Assembly (NCBI RefSeq): GCF_000972845.2
Contig: NC_040025.1
Coordinates: 19,399,399-19,463,398 of the forward strand
Source of the DNA: Larimichthys crocea
Lineage: Eukaryota > Chordata > Actinopteri > Sciaenidae
Length of the DNA: 64,000 nt
Direction: 5' to 3'
Below, one piece after another: positions 1-10,013 of the stretch (the stretch's first letter is position 1; each line of letters begins with the position of its first letter). A model generated the notes under the pieces. It saw only the letters and a program-made list of their open reading frames with translations, did not search any database and was not told the origin of the DNA. A program made the translations under genes and the position numbers.

Positions 1-2030
1 GGGTTGTTATATAGCATCTACTACTAGTAGAAAGCTGATCTGCTATGAGAGTTTGCCCATGTGATTTTTTACTTTGACATGTCACTGTTTTGTACAACAG
101 GTTTGTACATTTTCTTCTGAAATAGCTTGTTTAATTAATATTAAATAGTGGTGTAAATATAAAATGTACTCAAATGCGACACAACAGTCAGTAGTGATGA
201 ATAAGTCTAACCACTTAAAGAGGTGGTTACTGACCACATGGGCATTATTGATTGCATTAATGTAAAATACCACTTATACTCCTCTGCAGTACAAATGTGG
301 ACTGTAAGCACTAACAGAACCGGTCTTGTTAGCTGTATCTGTATTGGTAGGTGTGCATAGTTCGTGACCTTAATGCATGTATTGCCTCCGGTGCTGTCAT
401 CTTATGAAAATCAAGAGCACACGCCTTTACCGATGCTGTCAAACTGCCAGATCGGGTTTGACATTTTAAAGCTTCTTCCAAATGTTTGTAGCCTAGGTGT
501 AAATGAAGTGTGACTAATAATAATGTAGATAAATGCTGCGTGTAAAGCCAGGTGTACAGGGCCGGCATGCACCTCCTGACCTCAGCTATAGAGTATGTCC
601 TCTATACAGCTTCCTCTGTAGAAAGCCTAAAGCGTGGCCAATCTGTTCACCGGCTGTTAATCTCAGAAGACATTTACCTCATGCAGACTTGGAGCCGGCA
701 TGGATTACAGGTCATGCTATCCGCCCTGCTTCGGCTGTGTGCATCCTGCTAAGCTACAGGTCTAGATAGACTTATCTGTAAGCTCTTATTTTCATGAATT
801 TAGCATTTCATGATATCCACAGGTCGGCCTGTTCGTTAGGCCGAGTTATCTACGCGTGGTAGGAAAATATGCATCTTTTTGGAATATAGTTGGCCTTTGA
901 GTATGAAGTCCAGCTGTACAGTAGACCTGATGCAACAAGCGTGTGGTCTGCAATGAGACGTGTTGCCTAAACTCACCCCTATTCAACCCACATCCTCTCC
1001 CAAACTATTCAGCCTCCGCCAGTGCCAGCCTACACCGTTTATGTGTTAACTGAGACCTACACGCCTCTTCATCTGGTGACAGGGCCCCCACTTCACACTG
1101 CCTTGCCGAATTCAATGTGTGTGTGTGTGCGTGTGTGTGTGTGTTTGCTGAGAGTTCCCTTTTGTTACCATCACTTTATCAAGGCCTCCTGAGTCAGTGC
1201 TGGAAAATGTTGTCATTTCATAACAAGCAGAAAAAGCAAAGCGTGTGCTCGGGGCGAAACAGGAGCAATGATGTGACATGATGTGACATGAGGCTGATTG
1301 AAGAGATGCCAGCATGGCTTCATGTGGGCAGGTCAGACAGGGTGAAATTATTATACAGCAGAACAGCTGTAATAATCATGTAATAACAATACACTACACT
1401 TGTTTATAGTTCCAGGGATGAGAAACCCGGCTTAACCATCTGATACACATTCAATCATTCCCCCCTTTAAACATTAAAAAGACTAGTCTGGGTTGCGACC
1501 TTTTCTGTTTTTCTTGGGCCTGTTGCTACAGGAAATCTGCCCGGTAGCCGGTTTCCACATTAAAACGCAGCACAAACACGTGAGAGAATAAATCACAAAA
1601 AAAAAAAAAAAAAAAAACTCCAGATGCAGCATCAGAGCCACGCATGTGCAGACAAACCACACCACGTCTTTAATGAACAAGCTTTCTGCTACATTAATAA
1701 AAAAGCGATTTCCCCCTCTGTCACTTAAGCAAATCGTATCAGCCACAACGACTGCAACGTATTCAGCGAAATTAAATCAAGCATCACTGCTCCCCTCGGT
1801 CTGGAGGCAGTCTAGCTGGAAAGTGGGTTAGGCGGTCACGGCTGTGGTTACACTCCGCTTCCTCGCTAGCAGCAGGCACACCGGGCTAACCCTCTCCTAC
1901 TTGCTTTACGGCAGTGCGTTTCCCCCCAAACAATGAGCACCTGGGCCGTGCGAGCACGAGTCGTGTGAAATCGTGCAAAACTTTATCACATTGTTTCTAT
2001 TTTTAACGATCGATCGTGTGTGATACTTGC
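1..2030 (-). other. rimkla: rimkla intron 1 (partial)
   Basis: This stretch follows the rimkla exon 1 donor on the minus strand and has no exon that I can recognise. It holds a (TG)n microsatellite at 1116-1144 and a 21-base A-run at 1597-1617. Short open frames here lack family resemblance and codon structure, so I read the region as intron. The next rimkla exon must lie left of the window. Confidence 0.7.
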
Positions 2031-2031
2031 C
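2025..2031 (-). other. rimkla: putative non-canonical GC splice donor of rimkla exon 1
   Basis: On the minus strand the exon end reads TTAG|GCAAGT. The dinucleotide after the conserved Leu-Gly is GC, not GT, in the context AG|GCAAGT that is ideal for the minor GC-AG intron class. The nearest GT, four bases further on (CAA|GTATCA), is a poor donor and would add codons absent from the family. Confidence 0.6.
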
Positions 2032-2193
2032 TAATTGTCCCTCGCTGATCGTGAGCACGATCTGATCCATGAGCAGGGAGCGGAATTCAACATCCTCGTC
2101 GGCGCAGCGCTCTTTCAGCGCCCGGAGGATCTGAAGTTGAGGGTATTCCTGGCTGATACGCCGGTCGGTCACGAACCAAACCCGTGAACACAT
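2031..2193 (-). CDS. rimkla: N-acetylaspartylglutamate synthetase A, first coding exon (partial gene)
   Basis: RIMKLA ligates N-acetylaspartate to glutamate using ATP, making the neuropeptide NAAG in the cytosol. It belongs to the RimK-like ATP-grasp family. Seen here: ATG at 2193-2191 (minus strand) and 54 complete codons beginning MCSRVWFVTDRRISQEYPQL, followed by a split Gly codon. The pattern MCS-x-x-WF-x-TDRRI, then QILRAL and MDQI-x-x-TI, matches the N-terminus of human RIMKLA as I recall it. MDQI and QILRAL fit RIMKLA better than RIMKLB. This exon carries only the N-terminal pre-ATP-grasp segment; the nucleotide-binding and catalytic parts lie outside the window. The reading frame runs on past 2031, but similarity stops exactly at a donor-like sequence. 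The neighbour is foxj3, divergent, as in human. Function is inferred from the family. Confidence 0.88.
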
Positions 2194-2640
2194 TGTGGAT
2201 GTTTAAAAAAAAAAAGTGTAAAAAAATAAAAACAGAGATCCGGTTTGAAAACACACAGGTGAGCGGTGGTGTGGCGGTGGAGTAGCACAGAGATGCTCAC
2301 ACAATGGAGACCTCGGCGGCTAAAGCGGTGCGAGCAGGCTGCGTGTGGTGTGTGTGTGTGTGTGTGGCTAAAAACAGGACCACGAGTCAACCGTTGTCTG
2401 GACCGAACCGGCGAGGATGAATGATCTTCTTTTATCACCTTTGTTTCCCTTCGTGTGAAGCCATCTAGTCTTCCCCGAGGCGCCGTTAGTTGAAGCGTAG
2501 ACCGCGCAAATTTCGACACAAGCGAGCCGAAAATAACGGTACGATCACCCGCACAAACTTGTGTCTGTCGACCGAGATGTTGCTCGTGGCAGTATTCGCC
2601 CGCGGGGGCAAACAAAGCTCAAGCGGTGCCGCTTTATATA
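2194..2640 (-). promoter_or_regulatory. rimkla: rimkla 5'UTR and TATA-containing core promoter
   Basis: Upstream of the rimkla ATG (minus strand) there is a TATATAAAG box; TATAAA itself is complementary to 2633-2638. A TATA box predicts a start site about 25-30 bases downstream, near 2603-2610, giving a 5'UTR of about 410 bases. The UTR is GC- and CpG-rich and contains a short TG repeat at 2345-2366. Open frames across it (for example 2169-2615) have no family resemblance. The exact start site cannot be fixed from sequence alone. Confidence 0.5.
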
Positions 2641-2665
2641 TCGTCCGCTCGCCGACTCCGAACTA

Positions 2666-2994
2666 CCAATAAAGTTTTCCCGCGATCGCGGCGGCTGTAT
2701 GGCGGTGCAAACCGCAAAGTCGTCGGTTTGTTACAATGAACTAAGCCCACAACGACTCCCCTTTCTGCTCCGTTTGGCTGCTATCCACAAGGTGCTGGTG
2801 CTGAAAAGTGCACGCGCTTCGTTTACAACTCAACTTATCCGCGTGCACACCAAACGGGGTCTGCCCCAAAATAAAAGGTTCGGAGGGGCATTGACCAATC
2901 GCAAGTCGGGGACTTTCTCATCGTCCAATCAGCGAGGGGGCGAGGGTGGGCGAGCCGCGGTGGTTCTGACCAATCAGAGAGGTTTGTAGGCGGG
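2666..2994. promoter_or_regulatory. CpG-rich promoter with clustered CCAAT boxes
   Basis: CCAAT pentamers occur on the plus strand at 2666-2670, 2895-2899, 2925-2929 and 2970-2974. The last three are 30 and 45 bases apart, and the second and third of these read CCAATCAG, the full NF-Y site. A GC box (GGCGGG) follows at 2989-2994. CpG density is high from about 2050 to 3350. The arrangement is typical of an NF-Y-driven, possibly bidirectional promoter. It serves rimkla; whether it also drives foxj3 is open. Confidence 0.6.
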
Positions 2995-3836
2995 ACGAAG
3001 GGAGGCAGAGCCTGGGGGAGGGCGCACGCACGCACGCGCGCGCGCGGAGTGGTGGGAGTGTGTGAAACCAGTGCGTGCTGTCTGCAGTGCGCACGAGACC
3101 GCGCACTTTTCCCGAACCGGTTCAGACCAGACGGTGCGAGGAGGTTTGGCTAATACCGACAGCACTGTCTCCATGCTGAGGAGGCAGGAGATGAAACAAG
3201 GTCAGCGCAGACCGAGCACACAGAGTTATCCATCTTCTTCTTTTGTGTTTTCCTCCGCGCCGTCGAGCCAGGACAGATAACGTGTGTTTAGACGACGGCT
3301 GCTGTTCAAGTAGTCTCATCCGGGGACAGCGTGTGTCTGCGGAGCGGAGGGGAAACACTCCCCTGTGATAATGCTGCCAATTTATGCGAGTGACCCACTT
3401 TCCTTGTTCTCCCTATTCCCGCGTAGACACTACTGTGGGATAACCCAGTGTAACCTGTTCACACCGACATTACGCACATATTTTTGGATTCAGTGGGACT
3501 TTCCGATGATATCAGTGTTTCCAATGTCCAACGCGAATAACGTCCACAAACCCGCATAGGGGGGTTAAGAAAAAAAGAAAAAAAAAGGCGGTCTTTAAAA
3601 TCTCCGTATTTGCCTGAGAATCATCGTGCTTTTAAGTTTTCTTCAGTGTTAAAGTAATCCAGCGAGAGACACATGTCCGTCCATGTGCGTGTAGCAAACA
3701 CAAACTACTAACAACTAATTCGGCTTTCTTTTTATTGCGCTAACTTGCCAAAAATGTAAATAAAAGTAGTGCTAAAAAAAAGCACCCCGTTGACTTGCTA
3801 ACTCCACTGCATTGTTATGTTTCCTGTTTATATACC
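2995..3836. other. CpG-rich flank grading into AT-rich spacer; no gene seen
   Basis: The first half continues the CpG-rich block, including a CGCG run at 3035-3045. A weak donor-like AACAAG|GTCAGC ends at 3200 and could close a 5'UTR exon transcribed rightward, but the support is thin. Open frames of 60-80 codons overlap on both strands, as is usual in CpG islands, and none resembles a known protein. From about 3560 the sequence becomes AT-rich. Confidence 0.5.
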
Positions 3837-3860
3837 CAAAGCATTATGGGAACAGTAGTT
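3837..3860 (-). promoter_or_regulatory. ZNF143/THAP11-like site
   Basis: The minus strand reads ACTACTGTTCCCATAATGC, close to the SBS consensus ACTACAnTTCCCAnnATGC bound by ZNF143 and THAP11 at promoters and loop anchors. The match is near full length with mismatches in the 5' part. Related strings also occur inside fish repeats, so this may not be a functional site. Confidence 0.4.
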
Positions 3861-4211
3861 CTGAAACTTGTGCATGGTTTTCTCCCACTCATCACAGGAA
3901 TAATAGGCGTGGCGCAAATATTGATGGTGCTGCTTTCTAAACTTACCACGTAGAAAAGTCTGTTACACTAAAACAGCATGATAAGCTTACAGAAAGGATG
4001 AGTCGATGTTTTTATTACAGTAAACAAAAGAAAAATATGATCATTAAAACAGCTGTGCATAGATGATCTGATTAATTCCAGCTGATGTGTGTTGTTTCCA
4101 CTGAGACGCCTCCTGAATGTTAAACCTCAGCTAATAAACTTAACTCTGTTGGAAAAAAAAAGACACAAACAATCACCAAACACGCCTTGTGTTTCTCTTG
4201 TGGGTTGCAGC

Positions 4212-4265
4212 TGCGCATGCGCCACCCTCATCTCGGTGGTCTCCTCTGGGCGTATTCTCGCGAGA
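4212..4265. promoter_or_regulatory. compact promoter module: NRF1 site plus CGCG palindrome
   Basis: A perfect palindromic NRF1 site TGCGCATGCGC lies at 4212-4222, and a perfect TCTCGCGAGA palindrome at 4256-4265. The latter is the CGCG/M8 element bound by BANP in CpG-island promoters. Both are rare by chance and their co-occurrence within 54 bases is characteristic of constitutive vertebrate promoters. The surrounding 100 bases are locally CpG-rich in an AT-rich setting. No annotated-type gene is obvious here; it may start a foxj3 isoform or a separate transcript. Confidence 0.55.
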
Positions 4266-4299
4266 TTAGACCATGCTCTCCCCCCCTCTAACATCAAAC

Positions 4300-4440
4300 A
4301 TGGAAGATGATGAAGTTAAAAGTGACTCATCTAACTGGGCAATAAATGATCTGTTTCTCTTATTAACAGAGATAACACATCATTGTAAAACCATTAACAC
4401 GTACATGTGTGCAAAATATAATGGGATTAGCCACATTTAA
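4300..4440 (+). CDS. hypothetical 46-codon ORF downstream of the NRF1/CGCG module
   Basis: An ATG at 4300, 35 bases after the CGCG palindrome, opens a frame of 46 codons beginning MEDDEVKSDSSNWAINDLFL and stopping at 4438-4440. An AATAAA hexamer overlaps the stop codon (4439-4444). The N-terminus is acidic, followed by a hydrophobic stretch. I recognise no family. It could be the first exon of an unrecognised gene, a spurious ORF in a 5'UTR, or a transposon remnant. No good donor is seen within it. Confidence 0.2.
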   Translation: MEDDEVKSDSSNWAINDLFLLLTEITHHCKTINTYMCAKYNGISHI

Positions 4441-4492
4441 ATAAACATTTAATTTTGTTGTCATGGGATAATTGTTAATACTTATACGAGAG

Positions 4493-4681
4493 ATGGATAA
4501 AGCCTCAAAACTAGAGACTACGATGAAAAACCTTGTCTCCATATTATGTTTTCACTGCCTCCTTTTAGCTTTAGCCCTGAGCTTTAGTCGCACACTGCAA
4601 CGTAGGAGAGCCAACAGGATCAAACCGGGCAGAGCCAGTCGTCGTGCTGCATCGCAAAGTAGGGGGAAGGCGCCGAAGTAG
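4493..4681 (+). CDS. hypothetical 62-codon ORF with signal-anchor-like segment
   Basis: ATG at 4493, stop at 4679-4681. After a short polar start there is a hydrophobic segment LVSILCFHCLLLALALSFS (residues about 14-32), then a strongly basic tail rich in Arg/Lys. This looks like a secreted or membrane-anchored small peptide. I know of no homologue, the opposite strand is also open (4552-4758), and neither strand can be preferred. It lies 230 bases after the NRF1/CGCG module. Spurious ORF is the default reading. Confidence 0.15.
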   Translation: MDKASKLETTMKNLVSILCFHCLLLALALSFSRTLQRRRANRIKPGRASRRAASQSRGKAPK

Positions 4682-4699
4682 ACACATTCCTCATGATGA

Positions 4700-5450
4700 A
4701 CGTCGAGCAGTCCACAAGACAGACAGTTTTCTGCTGCAGGACCAGCCTCTCGTCTCATTCGTCACGTTCACAACAGAAACATAAATCTCCAAGCGTTTAA
4801 CTGTGAGGCTGCCCTCGCTTCATCCTGTTGCAATGTGAACTGCTGGTTAAATCCGATGTTTTACAAGCACACACAGCAAAATAAATAAATAAATTAAATA
4901 CTTTCACACAGACATGATTCCCCAAAGGACTGTTAAAGCAACAGACATCAAGTCATGACTCGGTTTTCCCTTACTGTAATGTTTGATAGAGAGCCAGCAC
5001 AGAAGATTGAGATAATAAGATGTGCTCATTTTGTCCTCACGAGGTGAACACACGTTTCATTGTTATTAGCTCTGAGGTTATTATCAGGCACCTGGGTTGC
5101 ATTTAACAAGGATGACACACATGAGAAGTCATTTAATGATTAAAAAGATCAAGAGTGTTTCAGGTGGTTGTTGAGAGCTCCCAGTATTTACCTACATTTG
5201 ATTAAATTAAATGCAAAACACAGATAAGTGCCCACTCCAACAGCCATCTGTAGGGGAGCAGCACATTGTCTTAGGTTAGAGAGCTCTCTGGTGGTGGACT
5301 CACAGATTACAACAGTTGTCCCAGACCAAATTCAAACATTACAGTCTCTGCCTTTTGTTTTTCATTATTAATGTTTATATTTATATACATATATAGGCAT
5401 GGTTGTTATTAACATGTGTGTTATTTTGGAAATGTTTAACACAACTCTGC
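4700..5450. other. AT-rich spacer, nothing recognised
   Basis: I find no gene, RNA or repeat that I can name here. Short AT-rich runs only, for example around 4879-4900. Confidence 0.5.
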
Positions 5451-5770
5451 ATTTTATAAGAAGAGTTTAATCTGGGCCAATTGTACTTGGTTGTAGCTCT
5501 GTGAAGACGTTTCACCTTTTGTCACATCCAGGTATATCCTGTTCTTTATTCTGTCATTGTGTATATCAAGTGGAAACAATGGCCTGGTCAATGATCCCAC
5601 CTAGGCTATAGACCTGTGTCTCTCCACCAGTCAGTCAGAACTGAAGAAGCCTCTTTGATGAGAGGTTAAAGGTCTTCACAGATCTACAACCAAGTCCTGG
5701 TACCCCAGATTTAGTTCTTCTTGAAGAGAGATGACCAGATGATTGAGAACCTCCACAGACATACGCCTGC
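5450..5770. mobile_element. interspersed repeat fragment, retroelement-like
   Basis: The segment containing CTGAAGAAGCCTC and GATGAGAGGT followed by a GTCTTCA block matches a phrase that I know as widely repeated in teleost genomes, usually near retroelement fragments. No reverse transcriptase motif is preserved, so the family is not assigned. Confidence 0.4.
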
Positions 5771-5784
5771 ATTGTTGTTCAGGA

Positions 5785-6035
5785 TTTAGGTTTATTGCCA
5801 AGCAGGTTTTCACATACAAGGAATTTGCCTAAGTATGCTGGTGCATAACAATAAACATAGTAGGAGCAAAAGTAAGGATGAAAGTACTGCAGTTAAGAAG
5901 CACAAGCTGACAAAATATCATAAAGACAATAGAAGCCCTACATGTCCAAATACAATGACAATATGTACAATATTACCATTAAATGAAGAGCTGTACAGTT
6001 GTGCAGGAATGTGCAAAATATTGCCCACATAGTGT
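5785..6035. repeat. dispersed repeat, copy 1 (second copy at 48518-48790)
   Basis: Begins with GTTTATTGCCAAGCAGGTTT, continues through an AT-rich body and ends with an AGTTGTGCAGGAATGTGCA block. The same two anchor blocks occur in the same order and orientation at 48522-48541 and 48756-48772. This is an interspersed family; I suspect a LINE 3' tail but cannot prove it. Confidence 0.6.
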
Positions 6036-6750
6036 GACAAGTTAGAGAATAATTACTGATATTTACAGCAGTTTTTCAGGATTACAGTTTTATAATCCAG
6101 AGTATGTAATTAATGAAGAAATATAAATTCCATCACTGCTTTGAAAACCCTCAAATTCTATAACAAATATTTCATTGCAAGCACCCCCACCATCCAGATG
6201 AGTGCAGCACTGAGTTGTTTCTAAGTTCAAGACTAATAAAGTGGATGGATCCATGTGAGCATGTAGTCAATGTAGTGGTGATAAAACATTAGTGAAGACA
6301 TTATATTACAAGAATACTGATTAGAAAGCTACTTGAACAATGGTGTTTGCAGGAAACCTCCATCTCCAGACATTATAAATCTTGTTTGCTCATCTGTATC
6401 TGATATGATTACCTTGTTAATCACTTTTAAATCCTTCTCCCTCATCTAAAACCCACAGTAGGTAAATATTATTTTCATTTCAAGAGTTTAACTCTTAGAC
6501 AAGATGACAACTTCATTCTCTGCATCTTTACTGGGCATTAGAGGTTTGTGATAAACGCAGAGAGAGAAACCAATGTCCAACTCTGCACATGCATCATTCT
6601 GCACATTGAAGGACAAGCAGCCATGTCATGGAGAGATAAGCAAAGCGGATTTCTGAGTGTGTCTGAGGGTGTACTTGTAAACTGAATGTTTTCCACTTCG
6701 TTTTATTTGCTCCTTTTATCAGCATCAAAACAATTTTAATCAGTTTTTTC
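6036..6750. other. spacer, nothing recognised
   Basis: AT-rich sequence without recognisable gene or element. Confidence 0.5.
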
Positions 6751-6825
6751 AAGGCAAGGGAAGTTTATTTATATAACATTATTTAACAAGGCAATTCAAG
6801 GTGCTTTACATAAGTCATAAAGAGG
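6751..6825 (-). mobile_element. LINE L2/Maui-type 3' end fragment
   Basis: The plus strand reads AAGGCAAGGGAAGTTTATTT, then a block with AACAAGGCAATTCAAGGTGC and TTTACATAA. This is the reverse complement of the conserved 3' terminus of teleost L2 (Maui) elements, which typically ends ...GCACTTTGAATTGCC...AAACTTGCCTT. Only the 3' end is present, as expected for a 5'-truncated LINE copy. Confidence 0.65.
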
Positions 6826-7728
6826 AAACTCAAACAACAATGTCCATACAATGTCCATAATGTACCATTTCACTCATCTCCTCATTTCCTCTGTACTTAT
6901 AACTGAGTTGTACATGTATGTATATTTTTGGTATTTGTTATTGTTATAAAACCTGTGTATTGCAGATGTCACTCAAAATTTGTATTTAAGACCAGCATTT
7001 ACACATAGCCCCTTTACATAACATTGCACTGGTTGTATGTGTGTATCCGAGTGAACAGGTGATGATTAGCAGAACAAAACTGACGCTCGTCTTTCATGTC
7101 TTAAGAGCTTTAAATCTCTATTTTGGGCAATCATTTGCAAAGTGAAGGAAAACAGTGTTCAGCCTAAATAGCAGTAGTCTAATGTATAGTAAACACTGAA
7201 ATACACATCCTGACTAGAGACTGTGTAAACCTACACACATATCATTGCACTCTCTAATTGGCCATCCCCAACATCCTGCTCTGACTGATGCCCCGTCCAG
7301 GTGGGTGCGCTGTGCTTCACACTTAATCAAGAAATTATTACAGGCATGCAGCCTGACCGAGGAATGCCTCACCTATAACAGATAAAATTGGACTTACCAA
7401 ACCTCCTACTTATTGGTGCAAGAGAACAGCACAGGTGCCACTGAATACCACTAATTTGCAGCATTTGTGTGTTGTTGCACTTTGAGCAGTGTGTATAAAT
7501 ATTATTGAACCCACAAAACCTCTGAGTTTATGTGTCTAGATGTTCTATAATCTTCAGTCTTTAGCAAAACCATTATGTTTCAATTATCTACCCACTTCTC
7601 CCTCTACTACTAAAACTACCACTACTAATAAAAATAACCTAATAATTAATAATAGGGTCCAAATACATAAACAAAAACACAATACATAATAACATAAAAC
7701 ATAATAGCAATGATGATAATGATGTGGA

Positions 7729-7761
<33 letters not shown>

Positions 7762-7909
7762 GTTGTTGTTGTTATTATTATCATCATCATCATAGGCCCT
7801 GTTATTATGTCTGTGCCCTCGCAGAATCTCATTAATACTGAAAGTGGGAACTAGTTAAATGGATGTGATTTCATTTTTTCCCATTGTGGTGCATGAATTT
7901 ATCTTCAAC
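6826..7909. other. AT-rich spacer with (TTA)n microsatellite
   Basis: A trinucleotide repeat (TTA/TTG/TCA variants) occupies about 7730-7793; the open frame across its complement (7584-7832) is low-complexity and not a gene. Nothing else is recognised. Confidence 0.6.
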
Positions 7910-8227
7910 GTGCTCCGGCTGGCGTTGGAAGTAGTTCCGGTGGTTTAGCAGCCGAGCAGCGCACAGAGACCCGGGATCTTCATGTTGCCGCTGAGCGCAA
8001 AAGCGAACAGCGGGTCGAGTCCGCCTGTCATGACTGTCGAGTGACCACAGCAGCGGTCAGTTTGACGCCCGCAGAGCACCGTGCATGCTGCCCGAGTGAC
8101 AGCGTCAAGGCGCCGCCACAGCTTTTGTCTTCGAGGGGGAATTTTCAAGTGCAGAATAGGCGTCTGGAGCTTCTGTAGCAGAGTACAAAAAAAAAAAAAT
8201 TGAGCCGGTTCACGTTCACCTACGACG
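7910..8227 (+). promoter_or_regulatory. foxj3: CpG-rich block ending in a strong donor: candidate foxj3 promoter and exon 1
   Basis: This block stands out from AT-rich flanks by many CpGs (GCGC, CCCGGG, GTCGAG and similar), an ETS-type CCGGAAC site on the minus strand at 7935-7941, and a donor CG|GTGAGT at 8228. No open frame continues into the donor with family resemblance, which fits an untranslated first exon. foxj3 coding sequence begins 11.3 kb downstream, and a 5'UTR exon this far upstream is normal for FOX genes. Alternative candidates are the blocks near 3200 and 4212-4265. Confidence 0.45.
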
Positions 8228-10013
8228 GTGAGTAGTCTGTGCAGATTTATTTTTTTTGAATGTCAGTCATTAAGGTTTGTGCCAAATAATGATTTAGTGT
8301 TAGTAATGGCCAGCGGTTTGACTTAATGGCAGGCTATGACAAGTTCGCTGCCTGTCACAATGTGCATGCATGCAGACACTGGAGCGTTTGTCTTTATCCC
8401 GAATGTCCGTCAGATAAAGTCAACTTATGTTAACTTTACAATGCTGCTCTCGTGGTACCATTCAGACAAGAGGGGCTTATTTGGGAAACAGGCTACAGAG
8501 AAAGTGGTGTTTAATAAAACAATTATCCAAGGGAGGGGGAATCGTATTGGAAGCGCAAATATGCATCAACAGAAAACGGTGACTTGCACAGCTGAAAACA
8601 CTTTTGAAGTGATAACAGTGAAAGCTTAAAGCCGGAACCGAGCTCACAGAGCTGTGCACAGTGATGTGAGCCCTGCTGGCAGCAACGTAATTGTAATGAG
8701 AGGAAAATATTCTTTTAAAGTGGTGAATCAACTAGCAAGTTTAAAACACATTTAGGTTGTAGTTAACCCTGGTTAAGGAGGAAAATTGGTAACAAAAGGT
8801 TGTACAAGTCATTTGAAGTAATTAGTTTCAGGCTGTTTCCCAGCCTAAACTATTCCATGGACGTTTATATATCAGTGTATGAATGCATGCCAGGGTGTCA
8901 TTAACATGGCATTTGCAGGTGATTTCTTTTAGTAGATTTTTACAGTATTCTTGTGTCTGCACTGTTGGGATGTACAGTATGCATGCATGTAATTAACTTA
9001 TAAAGCACATGTTATAGTATCAGAGCTTAAATGACCAAATCAGTTCACATTTTGTTGAAAGTTAACTCAAGTTACAGATGTAACGTTGTGCATATGTGCA
9101 GATGTAAAGTTGAGTGAAACGTCTAAGCAGTTTATCTGATGCAGAAGATACTGTAACTTGCAATAACTGCCCATAGAGTGCCTATATATTTTTTCGGTGC
9201 ATGCAGGCCACTTTTTTTTTTATGTTTTCCAGCAAACACGGGTTTGTTGATTGGTGCAGTTATGCTCACCCACTATGGATTTCGCTTCTAGAGGCAGCCT
9301 CAAATGGACCGCTGTAGTCTATTTCTATAAAAAGACCCTAACCTTACCATCAGTGTTGACCATCTTATACGGTAGTAGCAGTCATTATCTTTAATCATGC
9401 TGCAGTGTGGAGAGCCAACCAATACTGTACGATTTCATCTCTCCAAAAACACACAGACAAGCGGTGTGTGTGTGTGTGACAGACCGAGAAAGCGTTTGAG
9501 AGAGTACCCTGCTCCTGATTTGGATGCGCCTCTAATTCCTATCAAGATGAGAGCTGTCTGAACAGATTTCTCTCATCATTATTTGCTCTGAGATTTACTT
9601 GCGCTTGTAAATGGTGTTGATTGAGGGTAATTTGGCTTTTTAATTGCTGAACAGCTGCCACACTCACTGCTGATTGCCATTGTAGACTTTCTCAGTAGAT
9701 CACTCATAGACCCCTAAATGCCTCATTAAAACGTTATGCAGAATCGCATGAAACGTGAAGAGAAGGAACCCTCATAATATTTTACTGATTTGTGTTTTAT
9801 CATCGGAAAGGTCGTCGTAATTATCGTCAATGTCAGCAAATGCAATGCTAAGGAACGGGTGTAGTGATGACTTTTTGAAAGTTGAATTAAGGGCTATTTG
9901 TGGATACACCACATGAATTTCAGTTTCTTTGATAAAGATGAACTCCATATGTCAGTGTCAACGGATGTTAGTCGGGCATAGATGAGAAAGACTCAGAGGA
10001 CCAATTTCCACCA
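8228..10013 (+). other. foxj3: foxj3 5' intron DNA (inferred), no exon seen
   Basis: AT-rich sequence with ordinary simple repeats. The 9560-9700 portion has homeodomain-type AT cores and low simple-repeat content and might be regulatory, but nothing proves it. Confidence 0.4.

Noticed and set aside
2169..2615. 148-codon minus-strand open frame upstream of rimkla
   Set aside because: It covers the 5'UTR and core promoter, includes a His-Thr repeat from a TG tract, and has no domain. It is a CpG-island open frame, not a gene.
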